IMG/VR virus record: IMGVR_UViG_3300037838_000203
Location: 1 to 43,083 of that record
Strand: one strand, 5' to 3'
Origin: a virus
DNA length: 43,083 nt
In this document: one piece after another, positions 29,669 to 37,912 of the stretch
Numbering within the stretch: the stretch's first letter is position 1
Layout of the letters: each line of letters starts with the position of its first letter
The notes under the pieces: generated by a model
Databases searched by the model: none
The model's input: only the letters and a program-made list of their open reading frames with translations
What the model was told of the DNA's origin: nothing
Position numbers and translations under genes: made by a program

Positions 29669-32600
29669 TTACCACGGTGACCTGGTCTGCTGTGCCTGTG
29701 TAGTCGTCCAGATCCCATTGCATGTCGTATGTGCCATCGTTGTTGTAGTCTATCTTGAACAGTGTGTTGTTGGTCAGTGTTCTTGAGATACTGGCACCAT
29801 TCGTTATGGCACTGATGTCTATACTGTCACTGCCTATGGTGTAGTCCAGTATGACGTCATTGTCACCTGTTAGGTCCGATTGGTTCAGTGCTGTGTACTT
29901 GATCACGTCTGATCCGTTGCCCGTCCATATCTCGTCTGAGCCCGTGCCGGGTGTGAAAGTGTCACTGCCTGTGGTTCCATACATCACCTCCCCGGCTGTC
30001 GTTCCGTTCAGCACACTGTATCCGTCGAATATCAAACTGGTTGCGTAGTGCAGGCTGTTCAGTGCGTAGGCGTCCCAGGCATCGTTCTCTGCAAAACCGG
30101 TACCAATGTAGTGGTCGGCTGGTGTGGTTGAGTAGTACACCGCACCTGCGCCTGCTTCCCAGACTGCGTCCACGAAGTGTCCTGTGTTTGAAGTCGTGGC
30201 CAATCCCAACACGTCCGAGTCAAGGTTGGTCATGTATCCGTGGTTGGTTGCATTACCACCACCTATGTTGAACTCACCCAGATGGTTGTTGCCGGCGTGA
30301 TCGCCATCGGGATCAACGCCAAAATCAGATGTGTCGTCCACCATGATACCACCCGGTCCATACTTCAACAGGTTGCTGGCGTTCTCGTCCGCTATCTGGT
30401 ATGCCGCCGCTTCATTGCCACTAGCACTTCTCGTGGTGACCACGTTGCCATTGTGTCCGGGCAGGTGGGTGTCAAGTGCTGAGTCATTGACCCATCTGTC
30501 ATACATCACGAACACACCACCATCATCGACCCATGAGGTCAGTGCCGTGCTGAATGGACTGCTGTTGAAACTACTGTTGCTGGAGTTGTAGTATGCTATC
30601 ACGTCATAGGTGTCAAGGTTGTTGGCATTGTAGGCCTCCGCAGTGTGTCCAAGTTCTGTGATTATGCCAGCACCATCTCCCGTTCCTGCGTATGCAATCT
30701 TCTGTTTGTAGGCACCCGCTGATCCATCCCCTGATGTTAACCACCCTGCTGGATCGTTGGCACTCTCTGCCACGTCTGTGACATTAACTACTTGGTTGGC
30801 AGTTGTTGTGTTGCCGTTGCTGTCAGTGGCCGTTATCGTCAATGTGTGTGACGTCGCAGTTTCATAATCTAGTGCCGCCGCTGTTGTGATGGCACCTGTT
30901 GAAGAATTGATTGTGAATAGATTTGATCCATTGCCCGCCGTTATTGAATATGTAACTGTTTCGCTCTCTGCGTCCGAGGCCGATATCGTTGACACCGCTG
31001 TGCCTGTGCTGACATCCTCTGCCAGTGACACAGCACTGGTGTTGGATATCTCAGGTGAGTGATTGTTCTCCACAGTGATCTGCCATGAGTCTATGTCCGA
31101 CGCACCATATGGATCCTGCACCTTCAACAGTATCGTGTAGGTCGTGTCCTCAGTGACTGAGAAAGCGGAGTTCAAATAAATTCTGTTGCCTGATATTTTC
31201 AACTTGCCAGTGGGATCATCAAATATCGAAAACGTCAGTTGGTCGTTGTTTGCATCTGATCCATACACGTAACCCAGGGTATCATCCACTGCCAGGTTTT
31301 CATTGACTGTGACTGCGTTGGGCATGTCCAACCATGGGGCCACGTTGACGTCCTGTTCCTCCGCCATGTCCCATATGAACTGATCCATGATGGCATCTGC
31401 CTCTAAGGAATCGTAGTAGGCGTCCTCGTTGTTGTCTATGACGTCCCAATAACTGTCATCCTCTAGGGCATAAAAATCATCAGCATTGTTGACGCCTGCG
31501 CCGGCGCCGTCGAAATACTCATCTATGTATTGAGCTTGGACCACCACCATGTCCTGAACCTGCTGGTCTATGACTTCATTGTCGGGATCCACCTCTTGAA
31601 AGAAGTCGTCCATCTCCTGTGCTATGGGCTCCTCCATCAGTGCTTTTTCTTTTTCTTCCTGTATGAGTTGTTCCACTGCTTGGTCATCGACTTGGTTCTC
31701 TTCATCGACGTTGAACACATCATTGTCCTCATTGAAACCTGGACCGTCTTCTGGATTAACTATTTCTCCATTATCCAAATTAATCATCATGTTGTCTTCT
31801 TCAATCATTTCTTCTAACTCTTGGAATTCTTCGTTGTTTTCCAACTCCTGCATCTGCTCTTCCACGTTCTCCTCAGCGAAGATGTCCTTGGGTTCTTCTT
31901 CGACGATGTCCTGTTGTGCTTCGTTCACTTCATTGAATTCTTCCATGACGTTCTCTTGTACGTCAAGCATCATGTCCTGTGGTGATTCATCTATGAACTG
32001 TTGCAGTTCGTCTGCTGGTATGAAGTTTTCGAACTCTTGCACAAACTGTTCTTGGAATTTTTCAAAGTTTTGTACAATGGCTTCAAATCTCTGCTCGACT
32101 GCTAGAACTTTTTGTTCAACAATTAATTCTTTTTCAATGACCTGGAGAACTTCTTTCTCCACAAACTCCACCTTGGCTTCTATCTCCGCGAAGTCCTCTT
32201 GCACTTCGGCAAATTCTTTCTCTATGTCTTGAACTTTCTGTTCCACGACCGCTTTCTCCTGGGCGACCACTTCGATCTCTTGTTCGATCTGTTGTACCTC
32301 TTCCTCGATCTCTTGAAATTCTTCTTCCAACTGTTGTAGTTCCTGTTCAATTTTTTCTCTTTCTTCAACAGGTGCGTCATCCAATTGTTCTTCTAGTTCC
32401 TCGATTTCTTCTGCAACTTCTTCTTTCTTTTCTTCGGCTTGTTCCTTTTCTTCTAAAACTTGCTCTTCCGCTTCTTCTAACTCTTCGGCTTCCTCTTCAA
32501 GTTCCTCAGCCTCCTCTTCCAGTTCTTCGGATTTCTCTTCAAGTTCTTCTGCCTCTTCTTCTAGTTGTTCTTTTTCTTCCTCAAGTTCCTCTTTTTCTTC

Positions 32601-33293
32601 TTCCAGTTCTTCTGCCTCTGCTTCTGCTTCTGCTTTTTCTTTGGCGGCTTCTTCTGTTTCTCTTTCAACTTCTGCCTTTGCTTCTGTTTTTTTAGTTGTT
32701 GCGATTGTTTTCGCAAACTTTTTAAGCACTACGTCTTTTGACAATATCACTGGAACTGTTGGTACAGTGTATGGATCAGTGATAATGGTTGCTTGGTATG
32801 CCTCTGTCAACAACACCTCACCGGAATCGTTTTTAATCATCACTTGTCCAACTGAACCATCTTCATTCGGTAACAATACTATTTCATTTTCTTCACCGTC
32901 TGTGTTGGCTTTACCCGCTACCTGTGTACCTCTTACGCCAATTGTTAATACAGGTGTGGTCACCTTCATTGCGTCAGCGCCTGTTTTAGCAATCTGTCCT
33001 GAGACGAATGAGAAGTTACCTTCTAGTACATTGGCATTCATAGATCCCACCGTTGGATCCTCGGGATCGTACACGAAATCATCTATGACCATTGTGCTGT
33101 TCGGGTCAACGGACATTGTGGTCTCATCTGCGAAAGCGATACCCACAGCGGTTCCGCCAGCACTGATAACATCATCCAAGTAGATGAAATCACCTTCGCT
33201 GAGTTCTATCGTCTGATCTCCACGCTGTATCTTGAACGCCTGTTCAGCCGTGGTGACTTTTCCGATTGCTAATGGGTCGCTGAAAACTGCCAT
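29664..33293 (-). CDS. Giant FecR-coiled-coil-cadherin-RTX protein, predicted type I secretion substrate
   Basis: A 1209-residue acidic protein. Residues 1-195 are a FecR-type beta domain (VYDPEDPTVGSMNANVLEG, VLTIGVRGTQVAG). Residues 200-600 are a very long Glu-rich coiled coil with heptads such as EELEEEKEELEEEKEQLEEE, then Gln/Asp/Asn-rich spacers. Residues 650-840 are two cadherin-like repeats. About 840-1085 is a ThuA/glutamine-amidotransferase-like domain (DVIAYYNSSNSSF, WVDDGGVFVMYDRW). About 1095-1209 is the secretion end, with glycine-aspartate nonapeptides (GSDTFTPGTGSDEIWTGNGSD) and DYTIGSDSIDIS. There is no N-terminal signal peptide, as expected for a type I substrate. Probably a secreted or surface-anchored adhesin. 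Confidence 0.88.
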   Translation of the reverse strand: MAVFSDPLAIGKVTTAEQAFKIQRGDQTIELSEGDFIYLDDVISAGGTAVGIAFADETTMSVDPNSTMVIDDFVYDPEDPTVGSMNANVLEGNFSFVSGQIAKTGADAMKVTTPVLTIGVRGTQVAGKANTDGEENEIVLLPNEDGSVGQVMIKNDSGEVLLTEAYQATIITDPYTVPTVPVILSKDVVLKKFAKTIATTKKTEAKAEVERETEEAAKEKAEAEAEAEELEEEKEELEEEKEQLEEEAEELEEKSEELEEEAEELEEEAEELEEAEEQVLEEKEQAEEKKEEVAEEIEELEEQLDDAPVEEREKIEQELQQLEEEFQEIEEEVQQIEQEIEVVAQEKAVVEQKVQDIEKEFAEVQEDFAEIEAKVEFVEKEVLQVIEKELIVEQKVLAVEQRFEAIVQNFEKFQEQFVQEFENFIPADELQQFIDESPQDMMLDVQENVMEEFNEVNEAQQDIVEEEPKDIFAEENVEEQMQELENNEEFQELEEMIEEDNMMINLDNGEIVNPEDGPGFNEDNDVFNVDEENQVDDQAVEQLIQEEKEKALMEEPIAQEMDDFFQEVDPDNEVIDQQVQDMVVVQAQYIDEYFDGAGAGVNNADDFYALEDDSYWDVIDNNEDAYYDSLEADAIMDQFIWDMAEEQDVNVAPWLDMPNAVTVNENLAVDDTLGYVYGSDANNDQLTFSIFDDPTGKLKISGNRIYLNSAFSVTEDTTYTILLKVQDPYGASDIDSWQITVENNHSPEISNTSAVSLAEDVSTGTAVSTISASDAESETVTYSITAGNGSNLFTINSSTGAITTAAALDYETATSHTLTITATDSNGNTTTANQVVNVTDVAESANDPAGWLTSGDGSAGAYKQKIAYAGTGDGAGIITELGHTAEAYNANNLDTYDVIAYYNSSNSSFNSSPFSTALTSWVDDGGVFVMYDRWVNDSALDTHLPGHNGNVVTTRSASGNEAAAYQIADENASNLLKYGPGGIMVDDTSDFGVDPDGDHAGNNHLGEFNIGGGNATNHGYMTNLDSDVLGLATTSNTGHFVDAVWEAGAGAVYYSTTPADHYIGTGFAENDAWDAYALNSLHYATSLIFDGYSVLNGTTAGEVMYGTTGSDTFTPGTGSDEIWTGNGSDVIKYTALNQSDLTGDNDVILDYTIGSDSIDISAITNGASISRTLTNNTLFKIDYNNDGTYDMQWDLDDYTGTADQVTVVT

Positions 33294-33311
33294 CTAGTAC
33301 GTATCCTCACT

Positions 33312-33333
33312 GCGTATATTTAATAATATACGC
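33312..33333. promoter_or_regulatory. Perfect palindrome over a late-type promoter
   Basis: GCGTATATT and AATATACGC form a perfect 9-bp inverted repeat around TAAT. The minus-strand box ATTAAATA (33317-33324) for the giant secreted-protein gene lies inside it, 23 nt before the ATG at 33293, with a GAGGA site between. It could be an operator for a dimeric regulator, a hairpin, or chance. Confidence 0.5.
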
Positions 33334-33359
33334 TGTTATAAAAACCACGTACTTTTATG

Positions 33360-33947
33360 CTAGTCTTTGAATAGTTTTGAGGTGATCTCTGCTGTCTTAC
33401 TGCGTATTGCCCTGCTGACACACTCCTCCCAGATGTCGTCGGATTTGGTGTCTGCCAACTGTCCGAACACCAGTTTCTCATCGTAGTCCAACACCAACCA
33501 ACTCATGGCAGGCGTGTGTGGGTGTTCTATCTCCTCTTCCAACTGTGAACTGTTCCAACTGGCCATGCCCAGCATGATCATCCTGTTCAGTGGTCCACCA
33601 CCTCGGGCCACGTCTTCCAGTATCTTGCTGTCCAGTGTGAATCCCACAGTGCCTTCAATGAGCGTGTTGGTGCTGGCCAGCCTGTATTCGGTGCTGTGTA
33701 GCACTCCCACCACGTTGTTTAAAACTGGTCCACCGTAGTAGACGGGTGGATTGACTCCGGGTTTCAGTTTTATGTTGCCCTCCTGGCACACGTGTTGGAA
33801 AGTGGGCCTCTGGCACCGCTTGTTGATCATCACACCTGACGCTCCGGAAACGTCGTGCTTCCATATGAACACCACCGTCTTGGCGAATCTGGGATCAGGC
33901 ATGCCAGGTGGTGCCACTAGTAATTTGCCCTGTGCATCAATGATCAT
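33360..33947 (-). CDS. YqgE/AlgH family protein (UPF0301), complete
   Basis: A 195-residue protein starting at the ATG at 33947 (an upstream in-frame extension would run through the divergent promoter and into the radical SAM gene). It has the family hallmarks: GKLLVAPPGMPDPRFAKTVVFIWKHD near the N-terminus, GASGVMINKRC, VYYGGPVLNNVVGVLHST, TVGFTLDSKILEDVARG and MLGMASWNSSQLEEEI. The length is close to E. coli YqgE (about 187). The function of the family is poorly known. A variant late box (AATAAGTA) lies 5 nt before the start. Confidence 0.88.
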   Translation of the reverse strand: MIIDAQGKLLVAPPGMPDPRFAKTVVFIWKHDVSGASGVMINKRCQRPTFQHVCQEGNIKLKPGVNPPVYYGGPVLNNVVGVLHSTEYRLASTNTLIEGTVGFTLDSKILEDVARGGGPLNRMIMLGMASWNSSQLEEEIEHPHTPAMSWLVLDYDEKLVFGQLADTKSDDIWEECVSRAIRSKTAEITSKLFKD

Positions 33948-33952
33948 ACAAA

Positions 33953-33989
33953 TACTTATTTCCTGCACATATATAGGGACCAATAAGTA
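33953..33989. promoter_or_regulatory. Divergent variant late promoters between yqgE-like and radical SAM genes
   Basis: The 49-bp gap 33948-33996 carries two boxes pointing outwards. On the minus strand AATAAGTA (33953-33960) then TTTGT leads to the ATG at 33947. On the plus strand AATAAGTA (33982-33989) leads to the ATG at 33997. The arms form an imperfect inverted repeat. Confidence 0.5.
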
Positions 33990-33996
33990 ATTGTGA

Positions 33997-35280
33997 ATGT
34001 TTGAAAAAGAAAAAAAATATTTTCCAAAAATCACAGATCCACAGTGCCAGTTGAAATGGAATTGGTCAACTTTATGGCTCAACGATGGGACTACCAATTC
34101 TTGTCACCGTTGTTTGAAAGTGCCGTTGGATCCGGATAATTTTGACAATTTCCATAATCTACCTTTCAAAATCAAAGAAAGAGAAATAATGTTGTCTGGT
34201 AAATGGCCCACTGTGGAAAACGGTGGTAGTGGTCATTGTAACCACTGTAAGAGGGTAGAAGATTTTGGCGGAACCAGTGACAGGTTGAACATGCTCAAGA
34301 TGCCGAACCAAACGCCCCCTGAACTCTACAAAGATCCAAAGTCCACTTTTGTGACGCCGAGGATCCTTGAACTATTCATGAACGATACCTGTAACCTGAA
34401 GTGTACATATTGTGGACCAAGGGATAGTAGCCAGTGGAAAAGTGAGCTCAAGAAGTACGGAGCACTCACAGACCCCGATGGCAATCCTTCAACAACACAC
34501 GCACCAACATCAAGGGGCATGTTCAAGAGCAAAGATCAGAGAGCGTTAATGGACAAGACCAAGGACTGGCTGTTACGTAACGCCTACAAATTATCAAGAT
34601 TGCACTTGCTGGGTGGAGAAACCTTCTATCAATCTGAACTGGATGAGATACTAGACACTTTGGAGAACGTAAAAGCCAGGGATCTCGAACTGAACATAGT
34701 TTCCAATCTAATGGTCAAGGAAGAACGTTTTAAATCAGTCATCGAACGTATAAAGAGACTGGTGAAAGATCGAAGGATCGGGAGATTTGATCTCTCCTCC
34801 AGCATAGACGGATGGGGGCCGGAAGCGGAATATGCCAGGACTGGACTGAAATGTGATCATTTCGAAAAACTGTTTTCGTACGCTGTTGATCAAAAATGGA
34901 TGCGTCTACACGTCAACATGACCACCACATCAATGATTGTGAAGTCCGTGCCATTGTTAATAGGGAAAATTATGGATTACAGGAAACACAATCCAAAAAT
35001 TACTTTGCGAGCGAACTTCCTGACAGGAACTCCGATACTACATCCATCTACCTTTGGAAGGAAAATGTGGACCAACGATCTAGAAAAAATATTGTCTGTG
35101 TGGCCGAATGAAACCCAGCAAGACAGAAATGCGATGCAGGAGTTCAAGGGTATTTTTGACTCAATACCAACAGAAATGCCTGATGAGAAGATGTTGAGAT
35201 ATTTTAAACACTTCCTAGATCAATTAGATAAGCGTAGAAACACCGACTGGCGGAAAGTTCTACCTCATTTAGATATCTGA
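33997..35280 (+). CDS. Twitch-domain radical SAM protein
   Basis: A 427-residue plus-strand enzyme. The radical SAM cluster motif is CNLKCTYC (Cys132, 136, 139). Two further Cys pairs, CHRC (Cys36, Cys39) and CNHC (Cys81, Cys84), may hold an auxiliary cluster or zinc. LLGGETF and the later [13 protein letters not shown] strand complete the SAM barrel. Such twitch radical SAM proteins recur in marine T4-like phages with unknown substrate. It lies between the full yqgE-like gene (divergent) and the YqgE-chimera gene (convergent, 16-bp overlap). The Fe-S genes elsewhere in the window could serve its clusters. Confidence 0.87.
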   Translation: MFEKEKKYFPKITDPQCQLKWNWSTLWLNDGTTNSCHRCLKVPLDPDNFDNFHNLPFKIKEREIMLSGKWPTVENGGSGHCNHCKRVEDFGGTSDRLNMLKMPNQTPPELYKDPKSTFVTPRILELFMNDTCNLKCTYCGPRDSSQWKSELKKYGALTDPDGNPSTTHAPTSRGMFKSKDQRALMDKTKDWLLRNAYKLSRLHLLGGETFYQSELDEILDTLENVKARDLELNIVSNLMVKEERFKSVIERIKRLVKDRRIGRFDLSSSIDGWGPEAEYARTGLKCDHFEKLFSYAVDQKWMRLHVNMTTTSMIVKSVPLLIGKIMDYRKHNPKITLRANFLTGTPILHPSTFGRKMWTNDLEKILSVWPNETQQDRNAMQEFKGIFDSIPTEMPDEKMLRYFKHFLDQLDKRRNTDWRKVLPHLDI

Positions 35281-35516
35281 TCAAACTTCTTTAATTTTAT
35301 TAGCAAACTTTCTAAATCGTACAGGTGTAGGTTGTTTGGACCGTCCGATGCCGCATTGTCGGGATCATCATGCACTTCCATGAACACACCCGCAACACCC
35401 ACGGCCACGGCCGCACCCGACACATCGTGTCTCCATATGTACACGACCGTCTTGCGGAATCTGGGATCCGGCATGTTTGGTGGTGATATGAGCAACTTGC
35501 CCTGTGTGTCGATCAT
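35265..35516 (-). CDS. Chimeric short protein with YqgE N-terminus
   Basis: An 83-residue protein. Residues 1-33 copy the YqgE start closely ([33 protein letters not shown]). Residues 34-83 are unrelated to YqgE ([33 protein letters not shown]). Even the promoter (AATAAGTA then TTTGT, 35522-35529) duplicates that at 33947. It may be a partial duplication fused to another sequence that gained its own use. The C-terminal [14 protein letters not shown] helix may be a binding motif. Confidence 0.6.
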   Translation of the reverse strand: MIDTQGKLLISPPNMPDPRFRKTVVYIWRHDVSGAAVAVGVAGVFMEVHDDPDNAASDGPNNLHLYDLESLLIKLKKFDQISK

Positions 35517-35521
35517 ACAAA

Positions 35522-35529
35522 TACTTATT
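35522..35529 (-). promoter_or_regulatory. Variant late box duplicated from the yqgE-like promoter
   Basis: The minus strand reads AATAAGTA, then TTTGT and ATG (35516), base for base as at 33947. Confidence 0.5.
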
Positions 35530-35559
35530 TTTTTAAGGGGGAGTGAATGTGCGTAGTGA

Positions 35560-37053
35560 TTAGTTTTTACCTTTATCTACAGTGGTCAATTCTTTCATCA
35601 GAGGTCCCATATCTATTTCAAAGAGTGCTTTGTTTCCATCTGTTTTAACCTGTATCTCCATAAAAATACCTTTGTTCCCTTCGACAGTGACATCTTTCAC
35701 AACCAATCTCGGATATTGTTTTCCAACTAAATCTGCTCTGAAATTCCTTTTTTCAACTTCTTTATCTAATTTTTTAAAATCCATTACTCTATAACCACCT
35801 TTGTACACATGGACTATCTTTGCTCCTGCAAAATCCTGTGCCAATCTAAAAAGATTTCGGAGCATGATACGTTCTTTTGTATCACCTACTAATCCTTTAT
35901 CTATCTGAATCGCCGCTTCTTTGAAACTGGCAAAGAATGCATCACCCAGTTCTGGCGTGTCCATGAAGTCATCCTCCGCCGCTGATATGTCTACTCCTAC
36001 ATTCCCCCAGAATTGTTCTTGATAGAACCAACGATCATCACGTGAATATGTTGCATCATCTTTTTCTTTTTGTCTTAGAGCACCTCCCATTGGTGCTTGG
36101 CCAAACTGTTTTACTTTCCCACTCTTAATAGATCTCTCAAACTTCACACGTTCCCCATCTGCATATTTTATATACACATCAACAGTAGTTGCTTTTTGTT
36201 CGGAACGCCCATCTGCGATAACTTCTACATTGTCTATCTTTTTATTGTTACTAAACATATCGTCTAATTTTTTGAAGTCTGATGAATTATTAACATAGTT
36301 TGCTATGGAGTTCATATGATCAATAACATCTTTGTCTTGATAGGTTTTTGGATCTTTCAAACCTTTAAAATCGTTGTCTGGCAGGTATGTTTGTAATGCA
36401 ATTTTATCACCGGTGTCTTTATTTCTGGACATCACTTTATCGCCATTCGACTTTAAGAATTTCATTACCCCTTGTTTTATGCTATTTGCTCCTATTGGAC
36501 GTTCACTCAAAAGTGCAAGGAACAGGCCCATTCCAAATAAACCTTCTGAAACATAACCTACGTTGTAATATTTCCTGTCTCCTTTAAGCTCAGGGCCTTT
36601 GTATATTTGATTTGCTTTTATTTGTGTAGGCTTCCCATCAATTTTTCCTACAAGTGTATCACCAAACTGTAGGTCGGTTAATTTTTGTCCAGCATCAGGT
36701 TGAAACATTGTTTCACCTGTATTGCCAATTGCTATTGGTTTGTTTTTTAATAACATTTGATTGACGGCGCCAAGATACTTTGGTTTTGAACTAGGACTCA
36801 CTTTAGAAAGATCTGCTTCTTTCACAAACCACGGAGTCTCGAAACTTTCCTTCTTCATGAATCTGTGTATAAGGTCTTGGTATAACTTGTCATGCGATGC
36901 CTGTGATATCTCACCCTTGTCTTTACGGTTGTGTAGGTCCTTTACACCTGTCAGGAAGTCCGGATAACTGGCCACGTTGGGCATCTGTACCACCTTCTTC
37001 TCAGGTCCTGGGAACTTGATTATCTCTGCTTCTTTGGCAAACCATGGTTTCAT
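35560..37053 (-). CDS. Large unknown phage protein with PWFxKEA repeats
   Basis: A 497-residue soluble protein. The N-terminal 85 residues carry two copies of a short motif, PWFAKEA (residues 3-9) and PWFVKEA (74-80), separated by a helical linker. The region [30 protein letters not shown] resembles the 'D...(E/S)xK' core strands of some restriction-endonuclease-like proteins, but the assignment is tentative. The rest mixes beta strands and charged helices. The only exact T4 late consensus in the window (TATAAATA) lies 5 nt before the ATG, suggesting strong late expression, perhaps as a virion or injected protein. Confidence 0.75.
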   Translation of the reverse strand: MKPWFAKEAEIIKFPGPEKKVVQMPNVASYPDFLTGVKDLHNRKDKGEISQASHDKLYQDLIHRFMKKESFETPWFVKEADLSKVSPSSKPKYLGAVNQMLLKNKPIAIGNTGETMFQPDAGQKLTDLQFGDTLVGKIDGKPTQIKANQIYKGPELKGDRKYYNVGYVSEGLFGMGLFLALLSERPIGANSIKQGVMKFLKSNGDKVMSRNKDTGDKIALQTYLPDNDFKGLKDPKTYQDKDVIDHMNSIANYVNNSSDFKKLDDMFSNNKKIDNVEVIADGRSEQKATTVDVYIKYADGERVKFERSIKSGKVKQFGQAPMGGALRQKEKDDATYSRDDRWFYQEQFWGNVGVDISAAEDDFMDTPELGDAFFASFKEAAIQIDKGLVGDTKERIMLRNLFRLAQDFAGAKIVHVYKGGYRVMDFKKLDKEVEKRNFRADLVGKQYPRLVVKDVTVEGNKGIFMEIQVKTDGNKALFEIDMGPLMKELTTVDKGKN

Positions 37054-37058
37054 ATAGA

Positions 37059-37066
37059 TATTTATA
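37059..37066 (-). promoter_or_regulatory. Exact T4 late promoter box
   Basis: The minus strand reads TATAAATA, the full T4 late consensus, followed by TCTAT and the ATG at 37053. It overlaps the end region of the sugar dehydrogenase gene. Confidence 0.75.
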
Positions 37067-37069
37067 TGC

Positions 37070-37876
37070 TTATGACTGGTTCTTTTTTCTAAGTGTGTCG
37101 TTTATCTTAATGCTGGTTTCTAGCTGTGTGAACTGCGTGTTCAGTATCTCACGTGCGAACCAGGCCAGTGCGTTGGTGTCCTTGGGGAAGCATGATCCTG
37201 CATATCCTCGTTGTCCATCATTGCCGGGCACCTTCATGTGTGACTTGCCTATTCGAGGATCGTTTGCAATGATGTCTGTGAACGTTTGCCAGTCAGAACC
37301 TTTGGCCGCTTTAAGCACATCATACATCTCATTCATGAATGTGACCTTGGTTGCAAGGAAACTGTTGATGCAATACTTGACCATACTAGCAGTGACCATA
37401 TCTGTTTTGTACACAGGACATTCTTTGCAATCACTGTGTTCCTTGTATAATTTTTCCACAGCGTCTGTGTCCGCATTTACTCCGCCAAATACGTGCATGG
37501 GTGGATTAACAAAATCGTTGATGTAGTTTTTCTCTGTGAGGAACTCTGGATTGTAAACTATTCTCAAATCCACACACTGTTCTCGTATGCTTTGTAATTT
37601 GTATGCTGGCACAGTTGACTTTACAACCACAAGCAATCCTTTGCTGTTGTTCAATTGTTGCATCACACCTTCCAGTATCTCTGTGTTGCACTCGCCTGAT
37701 TCCGACTGTGGCGTTGGCACTGCCACGAATGTTGCGTCAGGCTTGAACTTGATCAGATCCTCTATGGTGTTATCACTGTTGTGTTTGGGATCCACTATGA
37801 ACTTCTGTATGTCTCGGGTGAATCCATGGTCCACTGCCGAACCCACAAATCCATGTCCTACTATTCCTAATTTCAT
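37070..37876 (-). CDS. UDP-glucose/GDP-mannose dehydrogenase-like, short form
   Basis: A 268-residue protein. It has the NAD-binding start KLGIVGHGFVGSAV with GHGFVG (residues 7-12), the TFVAVPTPQ loop, KSTVPA, YNPEFLTEKN, the central helix MVKYCINSFLATKVTFMNEM and the catalytic cysteine motif GYAGSCFPKDTNAL (Cys near 229). The C-terminal UDP-binding domain (about 120 residues) of full enzymes (about 390-450) is missing, so it would oxidise a nucleotide sugar only if a partner completes it, or use a smaller substrate. It is read from a sigma-70 promoter (37883-37911). Confidence 0.88.
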   Translation of the reverse strand: MKLGIVGHGFVGSAVDHGFTRDIQKFIVDPKHNSDNTIEDLIKFKPDATFVAVPTPQSESGECNTEILEGVMQQLNNSKGLLVVVKSTVPAYKLQSIREQCVDLRIVYNPEFLTEKNYINDFVNPPMHVFGGVNADTDAVEKLYKEHSDCKECPVYKTDMVTASMVKYCINSFLATKVTFMNEMYDVLKAAKGSDWQTFTDIIANDPRIGKSHMKVPGNDGQRGYAGSCFPKDTNALAWFAREILNTQFTQLETSIKINDTLRKKNQS

Positions 37877-37882
37877 ACAAGT

Positions 37883-37911
37883 ATTATATTGTATATTGTA
37901 AACGATGTCTA
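37883..37911 (-). promoter_or_regulatory. Sigma-70-type promoter of the sugar dehydrogenase gene
   Basis: On the minus strand TAGACA (37906-37911, one mismatch) is followed after 17 nt by TATAAT (37883-37888), then 6 nt to the ATG at 37876. Confidence 0.72.
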
Positions 37912-37912
37912 T

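Noticed and set aside
31624-32232. Serine-rich plus-strand open frame opposite the coiled coil
   Set aside because: It is the antisense of a Glu/Gln-rich coil (GAA/GAG codons read as TTC/CTC), with no independent signals.
23238-33293. Interpretation of the secretion block as bacterial DNA joined to a phage contig
   Set aside because: The same late-type boxes, overlap style and minus-strand orientation run through this block and the phage genes on both sides, so a natural phage region is favoured, though an assembly join cannot be excluded without read data.
33948-34097. N-terminal extension of the YqgE-like protein by 50 residues
   Set aside because: It would overlap the divergent promoter pair and the start of the radical SAM gene, and the family starts at the MIIDAQGKLL position.
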